DNA of 64,000 nucleotides from Hydractinia symbiolongicarpus (GCF_029227915.1 NC_079880.1:12365501-12429500); one strand, 5' to 3'. Numbered from the stretch's first letter, positions 1 through 11,041 are shown. The notes: generated from the letters alone by a model not told the origin. A program made the numbers and translations.

Positions 1-365
1 AAATTCTTTGCTAAGTTTACTGGATAATGTGAGCTGTTTAGAAAACTTTTTTCTTTCTAAGCGGTTTAATAAATGGGCAAGACAAGTTTATAATTTTTAT
101 AATAGGTTTGACGTAATATTAATAACATATTATAGATATTACAATTAGACACAAATGAATGGTTTATAGATTTGTGAAGTTGTAAAACTTATGTCAATGG
201 AAAAATACTTCTAGTGTAGTCATGTTATTTAATGGACTTGGTCATTCGACATCAAAATGACAATTGTGTTTTTTGTCAACACAACTGACTAAACTACTAT
301 GTGAATATTGAAATAGTTAAAGAAGAAGTCTTTTCAAAATGCTCTTATCAAGTAGTTCTTAATAA
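1..365. other. AT-rich intergenic DNA
   Basis: No coding exon or recognisable element is seen. It runs up to the simple-repeat tail of the SINE that follows. Confidence 0.5.
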
Positions 366-604
366 CATAGTAAGTAAGTAAGTTTTAACGTCCTTGGGGA
401 GTACATCCTAATGGCTGGGTCGTCTTCCCTTCCGACGTTAACTAAATTATATTATCCGCTAGAGATACGTATAGCATTGCGGTCAGTAGATAGCCCCAAA
501 TGAATTAAAAACACTACTTTTAAAATTCGCAGGAGTGGAGAATCGAACCTGCAAACGTTAGAGTACAAGTTGACAGTGTTACCACTACACCATCTCTGCC
601 TCGC
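366..604 (-). mobile_element. tRNA-derived SINE with (ACTT)n tail
   Basis: Read on the minus strand, 604 to about 525 resembles a tRNA: an A-box-like TGGTGTAGTGG and a B-box GGTTCGATTC at tRNA-like spacing. The T-stem and acceptor stem do not pair properly, so it is not a working tRNA. The body continues about 150 bp and ends in three ACTT units (366-383). A Pol III-type head, an unrelated body and a short simple-repeat tail are typical of SINEs. A related head occurs at 32935-33000. The exact ends are uncertain. Confidence 0.6.
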
Positions 605-953
605 CACATAGCTTAAGATTGTATTTACTTTAATTCGCAAGATCTTACGATGACTTAGCTAGTTCTTTTTAAAAGATGTGTTATTAACAGCCTATTTATA
701 CCAAGTTTTGCTACATGCATGTAGAGAAATCTTCTTCTATAGAATTTATTGTCTCCTGTTTTTTATGCACCTTTTGTATTTTTTGCTCATTATAGTTCAT
801 TGTCATTTGCAGTATCTAATTTAATGTTTGATTGTTTTTCTGTTTCTTAATGTCTGACAAGTCCATTGTGTCAGCATTCTTTAGTCAATGTTAAAAAATA
901 TCTCCGTATTTAACTAATTTTATTTTTGGTGTTATTAAATTATAGATTCAATA
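605..953. other. 5' flank of the GPCR gene
   Basis: No coding signal. An acceptor-like ATTATAG ends at 945, eight bases before the GPCR start codon, so a 5' UTR intron is possible. Confidence 0.35.
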
Positions 954-2309
954 ATGAATAATTCAAACTTCTTGAGGCATTCCCATGCCATTCAATCTGA
1001 AAGTTATATGGCATACCTCGAAATAACTGTCAATACATTAATCATGGTCTTTGCCGTGTTCGGTAATTTACTGATTATCCTGAGCATTGTAAAGAATAAG
1101 AGAATTCGGAATACTTTTTCCAATGTTTTGGTTTTAAATGTAGCATTTAGTGACATTATATTGGTTCTTTCAAGTATTCCAACAGATATGGCAATTGAAG
1201 ACCTTGGTTACTTTCCATTTGGTAGCGTTGGTTGCAAGCTTATCAATCCACTTTCCACGTACAGCATCAATGTTATGGCAATGTTGTTAGTTTTCATTGC
1301 TATTGAAAGATTTCTTGCAATTGTGTTCTCTGTTTCGCCCACGAGCTGGAAAAAGACTAAAATATCAGCCCTTATAGCTACACACGTGATTGCTATAGGT
1401 ACAATTATACGATATAGTAGAATGAGTGTACTAATGAACGAGACAGGAACACCATACTGCAAGGAATCGTGGAGTCATACATCAAGTCGGGCCTATACTG
1501 TGTTTCTATTTTTGATTCAATTTGCGATTCCTTTGCCGATCATAGTTCTCCTTTATTGCATGTCATGGCGAGTAATTCAGAAAAACAACAAGGAAACAAT
1601 TCGAGTAATGAGCAAATTATTACAAAACGAATCTAACAGGTCCAGTCAAGAAGAGAAAAAGCAATTCAGAAAAAGTAGATTTAGCGTCTTTTTCCACCGT
1701 AAAAGCGAAACATATTTGAATGCATCCTCCATTGCTCGACACAAGCAAACAATGCAAACGCTAAAAATGTTTACAGCTGTTGTAGTGATTTTTGCTATTT
1801 GTATGATGCCCAATCAAATTACATGGTTTTACATGTCATTTCGTCCCAGTCCTCTAAATTTAATTGTAGAAAAGTTTTTTTACTGGTTAACGTATTCGAA
1901 CGCTGTTTTAAATCCATGGATATATGCTGGCTTTAATCCACATTTCAAGAACGCTTACAAAGCTACTATTAAAAGATTTATTACCAACTGCTCTAAATAT
2001 TGCAAGAAAAGTTTTTCTGAATCATCCTCACCACATGATTCACCCAGTACAACAGTGCAAGATGATGTCCTGCTTTCTGGGTCATGCTCATCGCCTTTAC
2101 CAAATAGACAACACTTAAGTATCTTCACCTATACCGAATCAACCAATCAAATACAAGACTGTGTTACTGAATCAGCAGAGTATACATCTGTAGATGATAT
2201 TGATAAGTTCAAGTATTCTGTGTCATTTGAAAAAGTTTGCAGTAACGGGGTAGAAATTAGCCGATCATTTTTTGATATTTTTGTACAAGCAAATGAAACG
2301 GATTGTTGA
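954..2309 (+). CDS. Class A (rhodopsin-family) G-protein-coupled receptor, 451 aa
   Basis: Seven-helix plasma-membrane receptor coded by one uninterrupted exon. Approximate helices by residue: TM1 20-45 (GNLL), TM2 56-78 (LNVAFSD with the conserved Asp), TM3 92-118, TM4 134-152, TM5 180-204, TM6 273-296, TM7 306-330 ending NPWIY (NPxxY). The Cys before TM3 (SVGCK) and one in the second outer loop (TPYCK) can form the family disulphide. Deviations: ERF instead of DRY after TM3, CMMP instead of CWxP in TM6, and no usual Trp in TM4. The N-terminus has an NxS sequon. The third inner loop is long and basic; the 100-residue Ser/Thr-rich tail begins with Cys residues suited to palmitoylation. Such receptors are often peptide- or amine-gated, but the ligand cannot be inferred here. 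The start is the first Met before TM1. Confidence 0.9.
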   Translation: MNNSNFLRHSHAIQSESYMAYLEITVNTLIMVFAVFGNLLIILSIVKNKRIRNTFSNVLVLNVAFSDIILVLSSIPTDMAIEDLGYFPFGSVGCKLINPLSTYSINVMAMLLVFIAIERFLAIVFSVSPTSWKKTKISALIATHVIAIGTIIRYSRMSVLMNETGTPYCKESWSHTSSRAYTVFLFLIQFAIPLPIIVLLYCMSWRVIQKNNKETIRVMSKLLQNESNRSSQEEKKQFRKSRFSVFFHRKSETYLNASSIARHKQTMQTLKMFTAVVVIFAICMMPNQITWFYMSFRPSPLNLIVEKFFYWLTYSNAVLNPWIYAGFNPHFKNAYKATIKRFITNCSKYCKKSFSESSSPHDSPSTTVQDDVLLSGSCSSPLPNRQHLSIFTYTESTNQIQDCVTESAEYTSVDDIDKFKYSVSFEKVCSNGVEISRSFFDIFVQANETDC

Positions 2310-3030
2310 AAGTTGGAAAAATTTGAAATTTGTAATATAAACTGTTTCCGTTTTGAACAAAATTTATTATCATTTAATATTAGCAAATATTAAAATTAAT
2401 CTCTTACTTTTGATGTTACTATGCTAAAATATAACGTATTTGCAATATTTAGAGTTTCCTAAAATATAAATCGAGTTTGGAAAACCATTTCTAACAGAAG
2501 TTGCGGCTGGAGCAACTCAACTGTCTATTCCGAAGCAAAAGTTTTGCTTATGTTAAAAAAGAAGAGCTGGTCCACTGCGGCTGTTTACCAGCGCGTTTAA
2601 GATTTTGTTGGTAGCCTCGAAAAAATTAGGAGTTAGGGGATATGATAATGTATGACCTATACTAAGTAAACGTTCGCGGAGGTACACCAATGACTGAAAA
2701 AAATTGTTTACGAATTTAGGTTATGTTTCTAAAAGTACCAAAAACGACTAGTCTATATATACATGTCTTGAAATAAGAAGAGCTAAGACGTGTCTTTCCA
2801 AATATAATGGTAATTTCTGGTGTACTATATTTGGTAGCTTTCATTTAGCAATGAAACTCCAATTAAAAACGTTTTTACTATTTTTTGCGTGTAACTTTGC
2901 CGCATTAACATTTTATAATACTTTTTTTAATAGAGTATAACGTATAACAGACTAGCTGGCATGAAATATTAAACAAATGTTCATTGATCTGGATTTTGAA
3001 ACATGATATGCCCCTGATTAACACAGTAAG

Positions 3031-3032
<2 letters not shown>
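2310..3032. other. 3' flank of the GPCR gene, no gene seen
   Basis: AT-rich. No canonical AATAAA lies close to the stop; the AATATAAA stretch about 25 bp downstream is a weak candidate poly(A) signal. No other feature is recognised. Confidence 0.4.
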
Positions 3033-3118
<86 letters not shown>

Positions 3119-3155
3119 ATATATATATATATATATCTATATATATATATATATA

Positions 3156-3195
<40 letters not shown>
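3033..3195. repeat. (TA)n microsatellite
   Basis: About 160 bp of alternating TA with a few TCTA interruptions. It abuts the left end of the MITE at 3196, whose TA target site lies at the tract edge. The open frame through it (poly Ile-Tyr) is an artefact. Confidence 0.97.
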
Positions 3196-3198
<3 letters not shown>

Positions 3199-3899
3199 TT
3201 GGTCGGCTTATTTTGTGTTGTAGTATAAGATTATTTGGAGGCCACGCAGGAATTGACTACAGCTACGGGAAAAGTTCCAACTATTCTCCCTACACAATTC
3301 ATGTTATCACCACAAAAAGATCTGTATAGAAATGTACATGGAGGTATATGCCTGTTGGGTAAAATCATTAACTAAAAATATATCAACAGTTAAAAATGTT
3401 ATCAAAATCACGTTCCATCTTCGCACATTATCCTTCTCACGCAACTAGAAATGCACAAAAATCTTTTCTTACAATACACTGGTGCGACTTTGCATTTGTA
3501 CGGGCCGTTGGTTACCTTGGTCTCCTCTTTCAAGACAAGAAAACCGTTCAGTTGGTAAAAATCTTTTGCAACATGTGAAAAAAACTTTTATCGCGTTTAA
3601 ATTCTTTCTAAATACAGGATACATTACGGCTGAAAAGTTTAGGAAAAAATATTCGAATGTTTGGAAAGAAAAACTTCACCTTGTATTCCCGAGTTTTCAA
3701 TTACGAAAAGCCTTGTATCTGTATTCGTACATTTCATGGAGGCATATACCTCCATGTACATTTCTATACAGATCTTTTTGTGGTAATAAAATGAATTGTG
3801 TAGGGAGAATAGTTGGAAACTTTTCCCCGTAGTCGTAGTCAATTCCTGCGTGGCCTCCAAATAATCTTATACTACAACACAAAATAAGCCGACCAAAAC
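3196..3899. mobile_element. MITE with about 158-bp terminal inverted repeats and TA target duplication
   Basis: The left arm 3196-3353 is nearly perfectly the reverse complement of 3741-3899; ends read GTTTTGGTCGGC and GCCGACCAAAAC. Both ends are flanked by TA (3194-3195 and 3900-3901), the target duplication of Tc1/mariner-type transposases. The roughly 390-bp interior holds only short, non-conserved frames, so the element is non-autonomous. Very long arms give strong foldback potential. Confidence 0.85.
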
Positions 3900-4068
3900 T
3901 AGTTAAAAACAACAAAACGTACGATATACGCAAACAACCTCTCTAATGTTGTTGGACTTTCGAGTTTTTTCATGAAATTTTAATTTGTTTTTGTCTCAGT
4001 AATGTCATAAAAATAATCTTGAAAACAGAACTTGTTATATATGGATATCTTTATCTCGAATAATACAA

Positions 4069-7000
4069 TGACGTCAGTTGTTGGATTCAACATCACACTG
4101 CTATGAATTGTTAATTTGTGTATAATACCATAAAAATATTTTTTAAGCAAAACTTGTTAATAGTTTCATGAAGAAGATAGAAATATCTTGTCGAACTGGA
4201 TTTGTGATTAAATAATTTTTAATACCCGATATTCTATTTTACATGTAGGGTTTTTGAAATGTATAGGTGTTGTGTTGCAAAATCTTGAATGATTTTGGGC
4301 GTTATCAAAAAAATGCAATTCTTATTTTTATAAACGCGAGCATATTCACCAGCGACTCTATTTATATCTTCATCACTGACGTCAGTTGTTGGACTTTCCA
4401 CTTTTTTTATGAAATGTTTATTTGCTTTGCGTTTTAATAATACTATAAAAATATTTCTCAAAACGAAACTTTCTTTCTTAATCATTTTATGAAGAAAGTA
4501 GAATTGTCTTGTTCAACTGGATTTGTGATTGAAGACGTTTTAATACCCGATATTCTTTTTCACAGGTAGTTTTTCGAAATTTGTAGCTATTGTGTCGCAA
4601 TATGTTGATTGATTTATGGTTTGGGATGAAAACAATGACAAACGTTTTAAAGTATATTACAATCCAAACTCACATTTAAACAGCGCGATTTCATAAAAAC
4701 AAAGCTGTGATTAGCATTGTACATCGATCTAGACCTAAACTTTACACAATGAGCGAAAGATTCTACTTAATTTCAAAAAATCTCTTTTGAAGATAGAAAT
4801 CATACGGGTTAACTAGTATCTGTTAATAAAAACGTGTAATGGCGATACTCTGAAGGAATGTACTGGTTTGGTATTCCATTCATCGTAGAATTTATGTCTA
4901 CCAGTGTATTTGAAACGAAAAATGACGAATAATGTGTTAAACTATTAGCGTTTTTCGTATATGTGTTGACTTTCTGACATCCTCTTAAAATACAAAGTAT
5001 AAATTATTCTTAACGAGAGTTGTAAAATTGCAAATACACAAGTTTGTTTATGTTTTCTAGATAGATGATAGTATTCCCTCAATATTGTATTTCAAAACCG
5101 CACGTGTAGTTTCCCACAGATGTAAAATTCAGAGTAAAACGGTACAGCACAAACACAATATACCAACTCAGGTTTACAAAGACCTGCAGGCGCCAGCAAA
5201 ATTATCATTGCGCGTAAGCATTTTTCACTTTCTCTAAATTAATCATATTTATTATTTATGATTCCATTTAGGAGCGTTATCTCTAATCATAAATGTAGAA
5301 GAACTTTTTTAGTAAAATAGATAGTAAATTTAAGACTGTGTCACGAAAGCCTTAATGCGAAGCCTATATGGTATAAATCAAGGTTAGGAATTTTCATAAA
5401 ATTTCAGCATTCAATGTCATCCACAAAAAAGAATGCGCAATTGAATTGCCGCAGGCACTTTGAGCTTTCCCCCCTTCCGCCCCTCGCAGGTCTTTAATTA
5501 GGAAACAATTAGGAAAATGAATACATCTTTACAAACATCTCTCTATTTATTTGCATCTTTGTTATGTGTTACTCGTTGACGTCAGTTATTAGGACCATCG
5601 TTATCACATGCTACAGAACAGAATATGTCTAATTTTACAGTAATACCAACAGAGATATCGTATAGGTGACTTGTTAAAAAGAAAGTCATAAACACAATAC
5701 CTTATCGCTTAAATAAGTAATAACCTAAATTCATATCCCTATACCTTTTCAGTTACGTTTAACATAGGTCTAATAATATATCATTATGAAACCACATTCA
5801 CAACCAATTGAATATATCTTTTTATATCTTTATCATAAATCGTACACTGACGTCAATTTTTGGACTCGTCGACATAGCTATGAATTTTTGATTTGTTTTC
5901 CACTTTCATGGTAAAAATACCATGAACATATTCTTCAAAACAGAACTTGCTAATCGTTTCATGGAGAAGGTTGAAAGCCTGATCAAACTAGACTTGTGAT
6001 AAAAGAAGATTTTGATACCTGACATTATTTCTCTCAGGTAAATTATTTAAATTCTAAATTTATAGACTTTATAGCTACTTTTTAAATGCTTTTGCATTAA
6101 ATTTTGTTAATAGTTATAGTTTCTTTGGGAAAGTTTGAAACAATATTCTTACATTTTCATGATTGGTATTGCGTTTGAAAGCTTTTTAAATAATATTTTT
6201 TGAAAAAAAAATGGTTAAATTAAATATTTTTGATATTAAACTTTTTATCTCAATTTAATTCAGGGTGGGAACTGCAAAATATCTGTTTGGCAAAAAACGT
6301 CTAAGAAGGGAAAGAAATTTCTTGATAATTCACTATAAAGAGATGAATATTACATGTTTTTGTTTCTTGAGATAATTACCCTGGATTTTAAGATGTTACG
6401 GCTTATTATTTTATCTTATTTTATTTTAAACAATCGTTATACAGGATAAGTATTTCAATATTTACAACATTGCTATTAATATCATCCTGTTAATTAAATA
6501 ATGAATCCTGTTGCACAATGTTTTATTAAGATCTCTTTAACGACGTTAAATTTTCGCCAGAGCTTTTAAATCTTTTTAATACCAAATAATATATAGATCG
6601 ATCATTCAAAATAAAATTGCTCAATTTTACCTTCTTGGTTTTCAACAATAATACTTATGTTTGATAATTTTATCTAAAGGCGGATTTACTAAATAGTAAT
6701 GAAACTAGACAATGTTTCTCTCAATGAGAGGAAATTGTCAAATATTTTTAAAATGTGGACTCGTTCTATCTAAAATACTTATTACCCTTTTCAAATAATT
6801 TCTTAATACGACGCCTTTATGGTCAAATCAATGAATATGTAGATCCTGTCTGTGATATTTCGACTCTATTAGAACTCCTTCGAAAAAACAATCTAAAAGA
6901 ACTATGAAAGTGAATCCCTGTTCAGAAACAGCTCTGCATATTCACTTATATCTTTCTCATGTGTTACTCATTGACGTCAGCTATTAGGACCATCGTTATT

Positions 7001-7250
7001 GCATGCTACAGATCACAATATGTCTAATTTGACAATAATAGCCATAAAAATATCATACATGTGATTGGTTAACAAGAAAGTCATAAACACGATACCTTAT
7101 CGCTTAAATAAGTAATAACCTAAATTCATGTCTCTATACCTACTTAGTTATGTGTGATATAAGTCTAATAATGTATCAATATGAAGTCACATTCACAACC
7201 AACTGAATATATTTTTTTATAACTTTATCATAAATCGTACGATGACGTCA
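4069..7250. promoter_or_regulatory. Six perfect palindromic CRE octamers (TGACGTCA)
   Basis: Sites at 4069-4076, 4377-4384, 5577-5584, 5848-5855, 6972-6979 and 7243-7250, one per repeat unit. TGACGTCA is the full CREB/ATF/bZIP site. They lie 2-5 kb upstream of the PAN/fibrinogen-like gene at 9113. Binding and enhancer function are inferred; repeat copying alone could explain the number. Confidence 0.4.
5520..6720. repeat. Tandem segmental duplication, copy A
   Basis: Matches 6920-8045 through several blocks in the same order: the TAGGACCATCGTTAT block, the CTTATCGCTTAAATAAGTAA block, a CRE unit, a TTTTTGATATTAAA block and a CAATTTTA-CTTCTTG block ending near AAACTAGA. The offset is about 1.4 kb and divergence is substantial. 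Confidence 0.75.
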
Positions 7251-8045
7251 ATTTTTGAACTCATCGACATAGCTATGAATTTTTGATTTGTTTTTTACTT
7301 TAAAAATACCACGAACCTTTTCTTCAAAACAGAACTTGCTAATCGCTTCATGAAGAAGGTAGAAAGCTTTGTCTAACTGAATTTGTGATTAAAGAAGATT
7401 TTTGATACCTGACATTATTTCTTACAGGTATATCATTTAAATCTTAATGCATTTTCATTAAATTTTGTTAATGGTTATTGTTCTTTTGGAAAATTTAAAA
7501 TTTAAAAAAAGATTAAAGAAGTGTTCGATACCTGTCATTATTTCTCACAGCTTACTTATCTAAATTCTAGATTTATAGGCCTTATGCCTATCGTCAGCCT
7601 TTTAAAAGTTCTTGCATGATTTTTGTTAATAGTTATGGCTTTTTTGCGAAAGTTTGAAGCAATATTATTATATTCTCATGATTGACATTGCGTTAAATAA
7701 TTTTTTAAGTAATAAAATTTTATATTTTTGATATTAAATTGCGTCACAGCAAGAACTTCTGAAGAAGGATAAAAATGTCCTAATAATTCACTAAAAAGAG
7801 GAAAAACTTACCATTTTTGTTTCTTGAAAAAAATTACTGTGCATTACCCCATATTTCCAGTACTTTTTGTAAAAGCGTTAAAGTCCTTTTGGATTCTTTA
7901 ATATTTTTAAATACCAAATGTACATCAGTAATTTAAAATAAAGTTGTTCAATTTTAGCTTCTTGCTTTGCAACAGTAATATTTATGTTTGATAATTGTAT
8001 TTGAAGGTGAATTTACTAATCAGTTATAAAACTAGATAGCAGATG
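6920..8045. repeat. Tandem segmental duplication, copy B
   Basis: Diverged copy of 5520-6720. It contains an extra partial duplicate near 7500-7560 that repeats the GATACCTGTCATTATTTCTCACAG end of the CRE unit. Confidence 0.75.
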
Positions 8046-8430
8046 GTAGTTTGTACAATTTGTTTTAGATGAACAATGTCATCTTTTTTTGGTATTGGAT
8101 TTTTGGGCCTTGTAGATATTTTTGGTTGACATTTTCAACAACTTTAAAATAGGGAAAACAATTTTAAAATTTAAAAAAGAACTATTGTGCATTTAAAATT
8201 TTTGTTTGAGAGCTGTGTGGGCAATAATTTTCATTTTTTTTGTTGTTGTTGTTTTTCTGGCAGTAGTGCAAAGGATTTATGACATATTTATCATTTTAAT
8301 ACAACACACGTTAGCCAGATGTGATAGCATTCAGTCATCAAAAAATGCTGACGTCTGAAAAAGTAGAATTTATTATTGATGATTCTGTTTCAAAGGCGAA
8401 ATCGCTAATCAATAATGAAACAAACCCATG
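8046..8430. other. AT-rich spacer
   Basis: T-rich DNA with no coding or repeat signal recognised. Confidence 0.4.
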
Positions 8431-8625
8431 GTGAATATGTACTATTATAAATACATGTTTCTATTTTTCGCATTTAAGGGACGATTGTGAAACTGTACTA
8501 TAAATACAAGTTTCTTTTTATCTGCGATGAAGGGAAAATTGTGAATCTGTACTATAATTACAAGTTTCTATTTTTCTGCAATGAAGGGAAAATTGTGAAT
8601 CTGTACTATAAATACAAGTTTCTAG
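8431..8625. repeat. 54-bp tandem repeat, about 3.5 copies
   Basis: Units begin at 8431, 8487, 8541 and 8595, each starting GTGAA(T/A)(C/A)TGTACTATAA and running through ACAAGTTTCTATTTT to GAAGGGAAAATT. The 54-bp period is a multiple of three, which creates a spurious 67-residue frame with a repeating YYKYKFLF motif. Confidence 0.9.
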
Positions 8626-9099
8626 AATTTGTGGCTAATAAATTATTCCGAAAGAATGATTTCTATATTTCCATAACAGTAAGATTATAAAATAAGAAAG
8701 AGTCAAGGCAGTCTAATTAAAGACACATTCTAAGTGCTTCTTACATTGTTGGACAAATTATAACAAAACATTCAGAGCTTAAGCGTTTTAATAATGACGT
8801 ATGTTGCACAAACGTTTGGCAAGATCTTCATAAAAATATTAAATTTCTACTGGATTTTTCAAACTGTTTAACAAAAAACCCTAATTAGCTAGATACTTCC
8901 TTAAAAACAAAGTTATGTGAGATATTTGTTAATCTTATCTTACAATGGAAATAATTAAAAGCGAACTCCCTAACCACTAACGAAAAAAACTAGATTTTTT
9001 CTTTGTCACTTTAATATAGATACAGGTTTCTGATGAATGCTTTAGAAAACTTACGCTCTCTTTTTCCATAACAGCATTTGAATTTGTTCTTCGTTTCAG
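8626..9099. other. Upstream region and 5' intron end of the first PAN/fibrinogen-like gene
   Basis: AT-rich. It ends with a good acceptor (TTCGTTTCAG, AG at 9098-9099) thirteen bases before the start codon, so an untranslated first exon probably lies further upstream. Confidence 0.45.
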
Positions 9100-9112
9100 G
9101 AAACGCGGTGAA

Positions 9113-10063
9113 ATGTTTAGTTTCCTAGCTCCAGTGCTATATGGTCTTGCGACATGTTATGGAATGTATGAAACTTGCTATCGTGATGAAGATGATATTA
9201 TGGTGGAATTGATTGGTAACCAATTAAGAAAAAATGCAACTGCAGTTGATACTGTTAAAGTTCAAAATGAAGATCAGTGCATGGATCATTGTCTTTATAA
9301 AGGCTACTGCGTTTCTTTTAATGCCATCCAAGAGAATGATAAGGTATTATGCGAATTGTTTAACGTAACCAGTAATGGAAAAAAAATTGAACCAAATATA
9401 AATTCAAGTTACTATGAAGTTCAACAAACGTGCCAAAATTCAAATAATACTGAAGAAATTGGAAATAAAAGACTTTTGGTAAAACAGGATTGCGTTGAGT
9501 GGCTTAAAGCTGGATATAAAGAGAGCGATGTTTATGAAATTCGTATAGGGGGTACACCTACGAAAGTGTTTTGTGACATGGAAACAGCTGGTGGAGGCTG
9601 GATCAAGTTCCACAACAGATCTGACGATTCTGTATATTATCCCAAATCCATGCAAGAATACAAAGATGGTTTCGGTAACTTAAGCGGGGATTATTGGCTT
9701 GGTCTTAATAATCTTGCCAAATTGACTTCTGAGGGTGAACATGAGATTTATTACAAAAAGAAATCTACCTCGGTACATGAAATAGCTAAAGAATTTAAAA
9801 TTGAAAAAGAAAAATATGCACTTAAATATAACAAATGTACATCAAATCCTTGCCAAAATGATCCTTTAAAACATGCTAAAAATGAAGAATTCAAATTTAA
9901 TCATTGTATCGCTGCTCCTGCTGCTGCTGCTGCTCCTGCTGCTCCTGCTCCTGCTGCTGCTCCTGCTGCTTCTGGTTGGTTAAAACAAAACTGCAATGAT
10001 ATAAAAGGTATTAATTTACATCAAACGCACAGCTTGATGTTGAGAAGAACAAATAACGACTGA
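9113..10063 (+). CDS. Secreted PAN/apple plus fibrinogen-like protein A, 316 aa, with Ala/Pro insert
   Basis: Predicted extracellular, cysteine-rich protein. A short hydrophobic N-terminus (residues 1-17) is the likely signal. Residues about 22-108 form a PAN/apple-like domain (QCMDHCLYKGYC, LCELFN). Residues about 126-305 form a fibrinogen-related domain: DCVEWLKAGY, VFCDMETAGGGWIKF, DGFGNLSGDYWLGLNNL. It is shorter than the usual ~220-residue fibrinogen domain and lacks a recognisable calcium site. Residues 267-286 are a pure Ala/Pro run that replaces a Cys-containing segment present in the paralogue at 24386. Several NxS/T sequons are present. The start matches the paralogue's MF start directly after a 5' acceptor. 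Fibrinogen-like and PAN domains usually bind sugars or proteins, so a lectin-like or matrix role is plausible but unproven. Confidence 0.85.
   Translation: MFSFLAPVLYGLATCYGMYETCYRDEDDIMVELIGNQLRKNATAVDTVKVQNEDQCMDHCLYKGYCVSFNAIQENDKVLCELFNVTSNGKKIEPNINSSYYEVQQTCQNSNNTEEIGNKRLLVKQDCVEWLKAGYKESDVYEIRIGGTPTKVFCDMETAGGGWIKFHNRSDDSVYYPKSMQEYKDGFGNLSGDYWLGLNNLAKLTSEGEHEIYYKKKSTSVHEIAKEFKIEKEKYALKYNKCTSNPCQNDPLKHAKNEEFKFNHCIAAPAAAAAPAAPAPAAAPAASGWLKQNCNDIKGINLHQTHSLMLRRTNND
9911..9970 (+). repeat. GCT/CCT triplet repeat coding an Ala/Pro run
   Basis: Twenty codons, all GCT (Ala) or CCT (Pro), in an otherwise AT-rich gene. In the paralogue the same interval, between HCI and GWL, holds 22 ordinary residues with two cysteines. 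Confidence 0.95.
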
Positions 10064-11041
10064 TAACTTTAAAAGACATATTTACATAAACAAACGGATG
10101 ATCTTGCCATTTCTTCTTTTAGTCACTCTAAAAAAAGGTCGCCAACATTGTACCACGGTATTATTTAATGGATGTACTGTTTTTCGCATTAAACCGTGTT
10201 GTAGTTACTTAATTCACATAAGTTTTTCCCAATTTGCATTACAAATAAAACTTGTTGCCATTTTTAATTTTGCTGAACATAACAATGCAATTTTCAGTTT
10301 ACAGGTTGTGCGCTCAGTTAAGCTTTTCACCGAAAACTACACTTGATACAGTGAAATTCTGCTAAAGCTAACACAGTTTAAAGCGGATAGCTCTATAAAA
10401 CGAACAGTGGTTCTTGGAATGAGTAGATCTTAGGCTAAGCTCTTGCCAAAAAAGTCTCTATAACACGAAATTTTTTTTTGCACTAAATGGAATTCTAGAA
10501 ATAGAATGAAGCATATTAACCAATATTATTATTTAGAACTTTTTTGTTATAGTTATATATTATAACCTTTTTTTGTTTTTCTACCCATTCAACTGCCAAC
10601 ACGCATTATCAACAACCACAAGAGATCTTTAATAAAGAATTGAAAATGGTGTTTATCAAAGAATACTTTCTATCTTTTATACTCTATTATTGCACCAGCT
10701 ATTACCATTTTATTTTTCTCAACATAAATTTGTTTCAACTCTTGCTTACTTGGTATTTCCCATTACGGACAGTACAATGTTTGTTTTAAGCTGTTAGTTT
10801 CAAGTTGTTTGCTCTTTTTGCTCAAGTTGTTTTTATTTCTGACTGAATTTATATTTACGTTTGCACATACATTTATTTATTGTTTACGCATTTCAGCATT
10901 AAGAACGATTGTAAATTATGGATGCTTGAAATATATGTCGAGTAATAATAATGGTAATAATAACAACAATAATTTTTTTTTGTTATAAATAATGCAGGTA
11001 AACTAAAGCTTGAAAAACAATTTTTAGTCAAAATTCTTTCT
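10064..11041. other. 3' flank of gene A, no further gene seen
   Basis: Candidate poly(A) signals AATAAA at 10244-10249 and 10631-10636. The remaining DNA is AT-rich with no supported exon. Confidence 0.5.

Larger units (their letters stand above)
3902..7450. repeat. Array of diverged ~270-310 bp units with TGACGTCA
   Basis: Related blocks start near 3940, 4069, 4377, 5577, 5848, 6972 and 7243. They share TGACGTCA followed by TTnTTGGAC-like text, a TTCAAAACAGAACTTG-like core, a TTCATGAAGAAGGTAGAAA-like stretch, ATTTGTGATTAAAGAAG, a GATACC(T/C)GA(C/T)ATT run and a TTTCTCACAGGTA end. The first block has lost the octamer. A degenerate relative occurs at 22640-22880, upstream of the second PAN/fibrinogen-like gene. 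No coding frame is conserved. Confidence 0.8.

Noticed and set aside
528-604. Possible functional tRNA gene on the minus strand
   Set aside because: A and B boxes are present, but the T-stem and acceptor stem do not pair and the sequence continues into a SINE-like body with an ACTT tail.
2984-3196. 70-residue open frame with poly Ile-Tyr
   Set aside because: It is only the translation of the (TA)n microsatellite.
8431-8625. CRISPR-like array
   Set aside because: The units are contiguous 54-bp tandem repeats without distinct spacers, in an animal genome.
10098-10346. 82-residue frame after PAN/fibrinogen-like gene A
   Set aside because: It lies in the 3' UTR region with an AATAAA inside and no family similarity.
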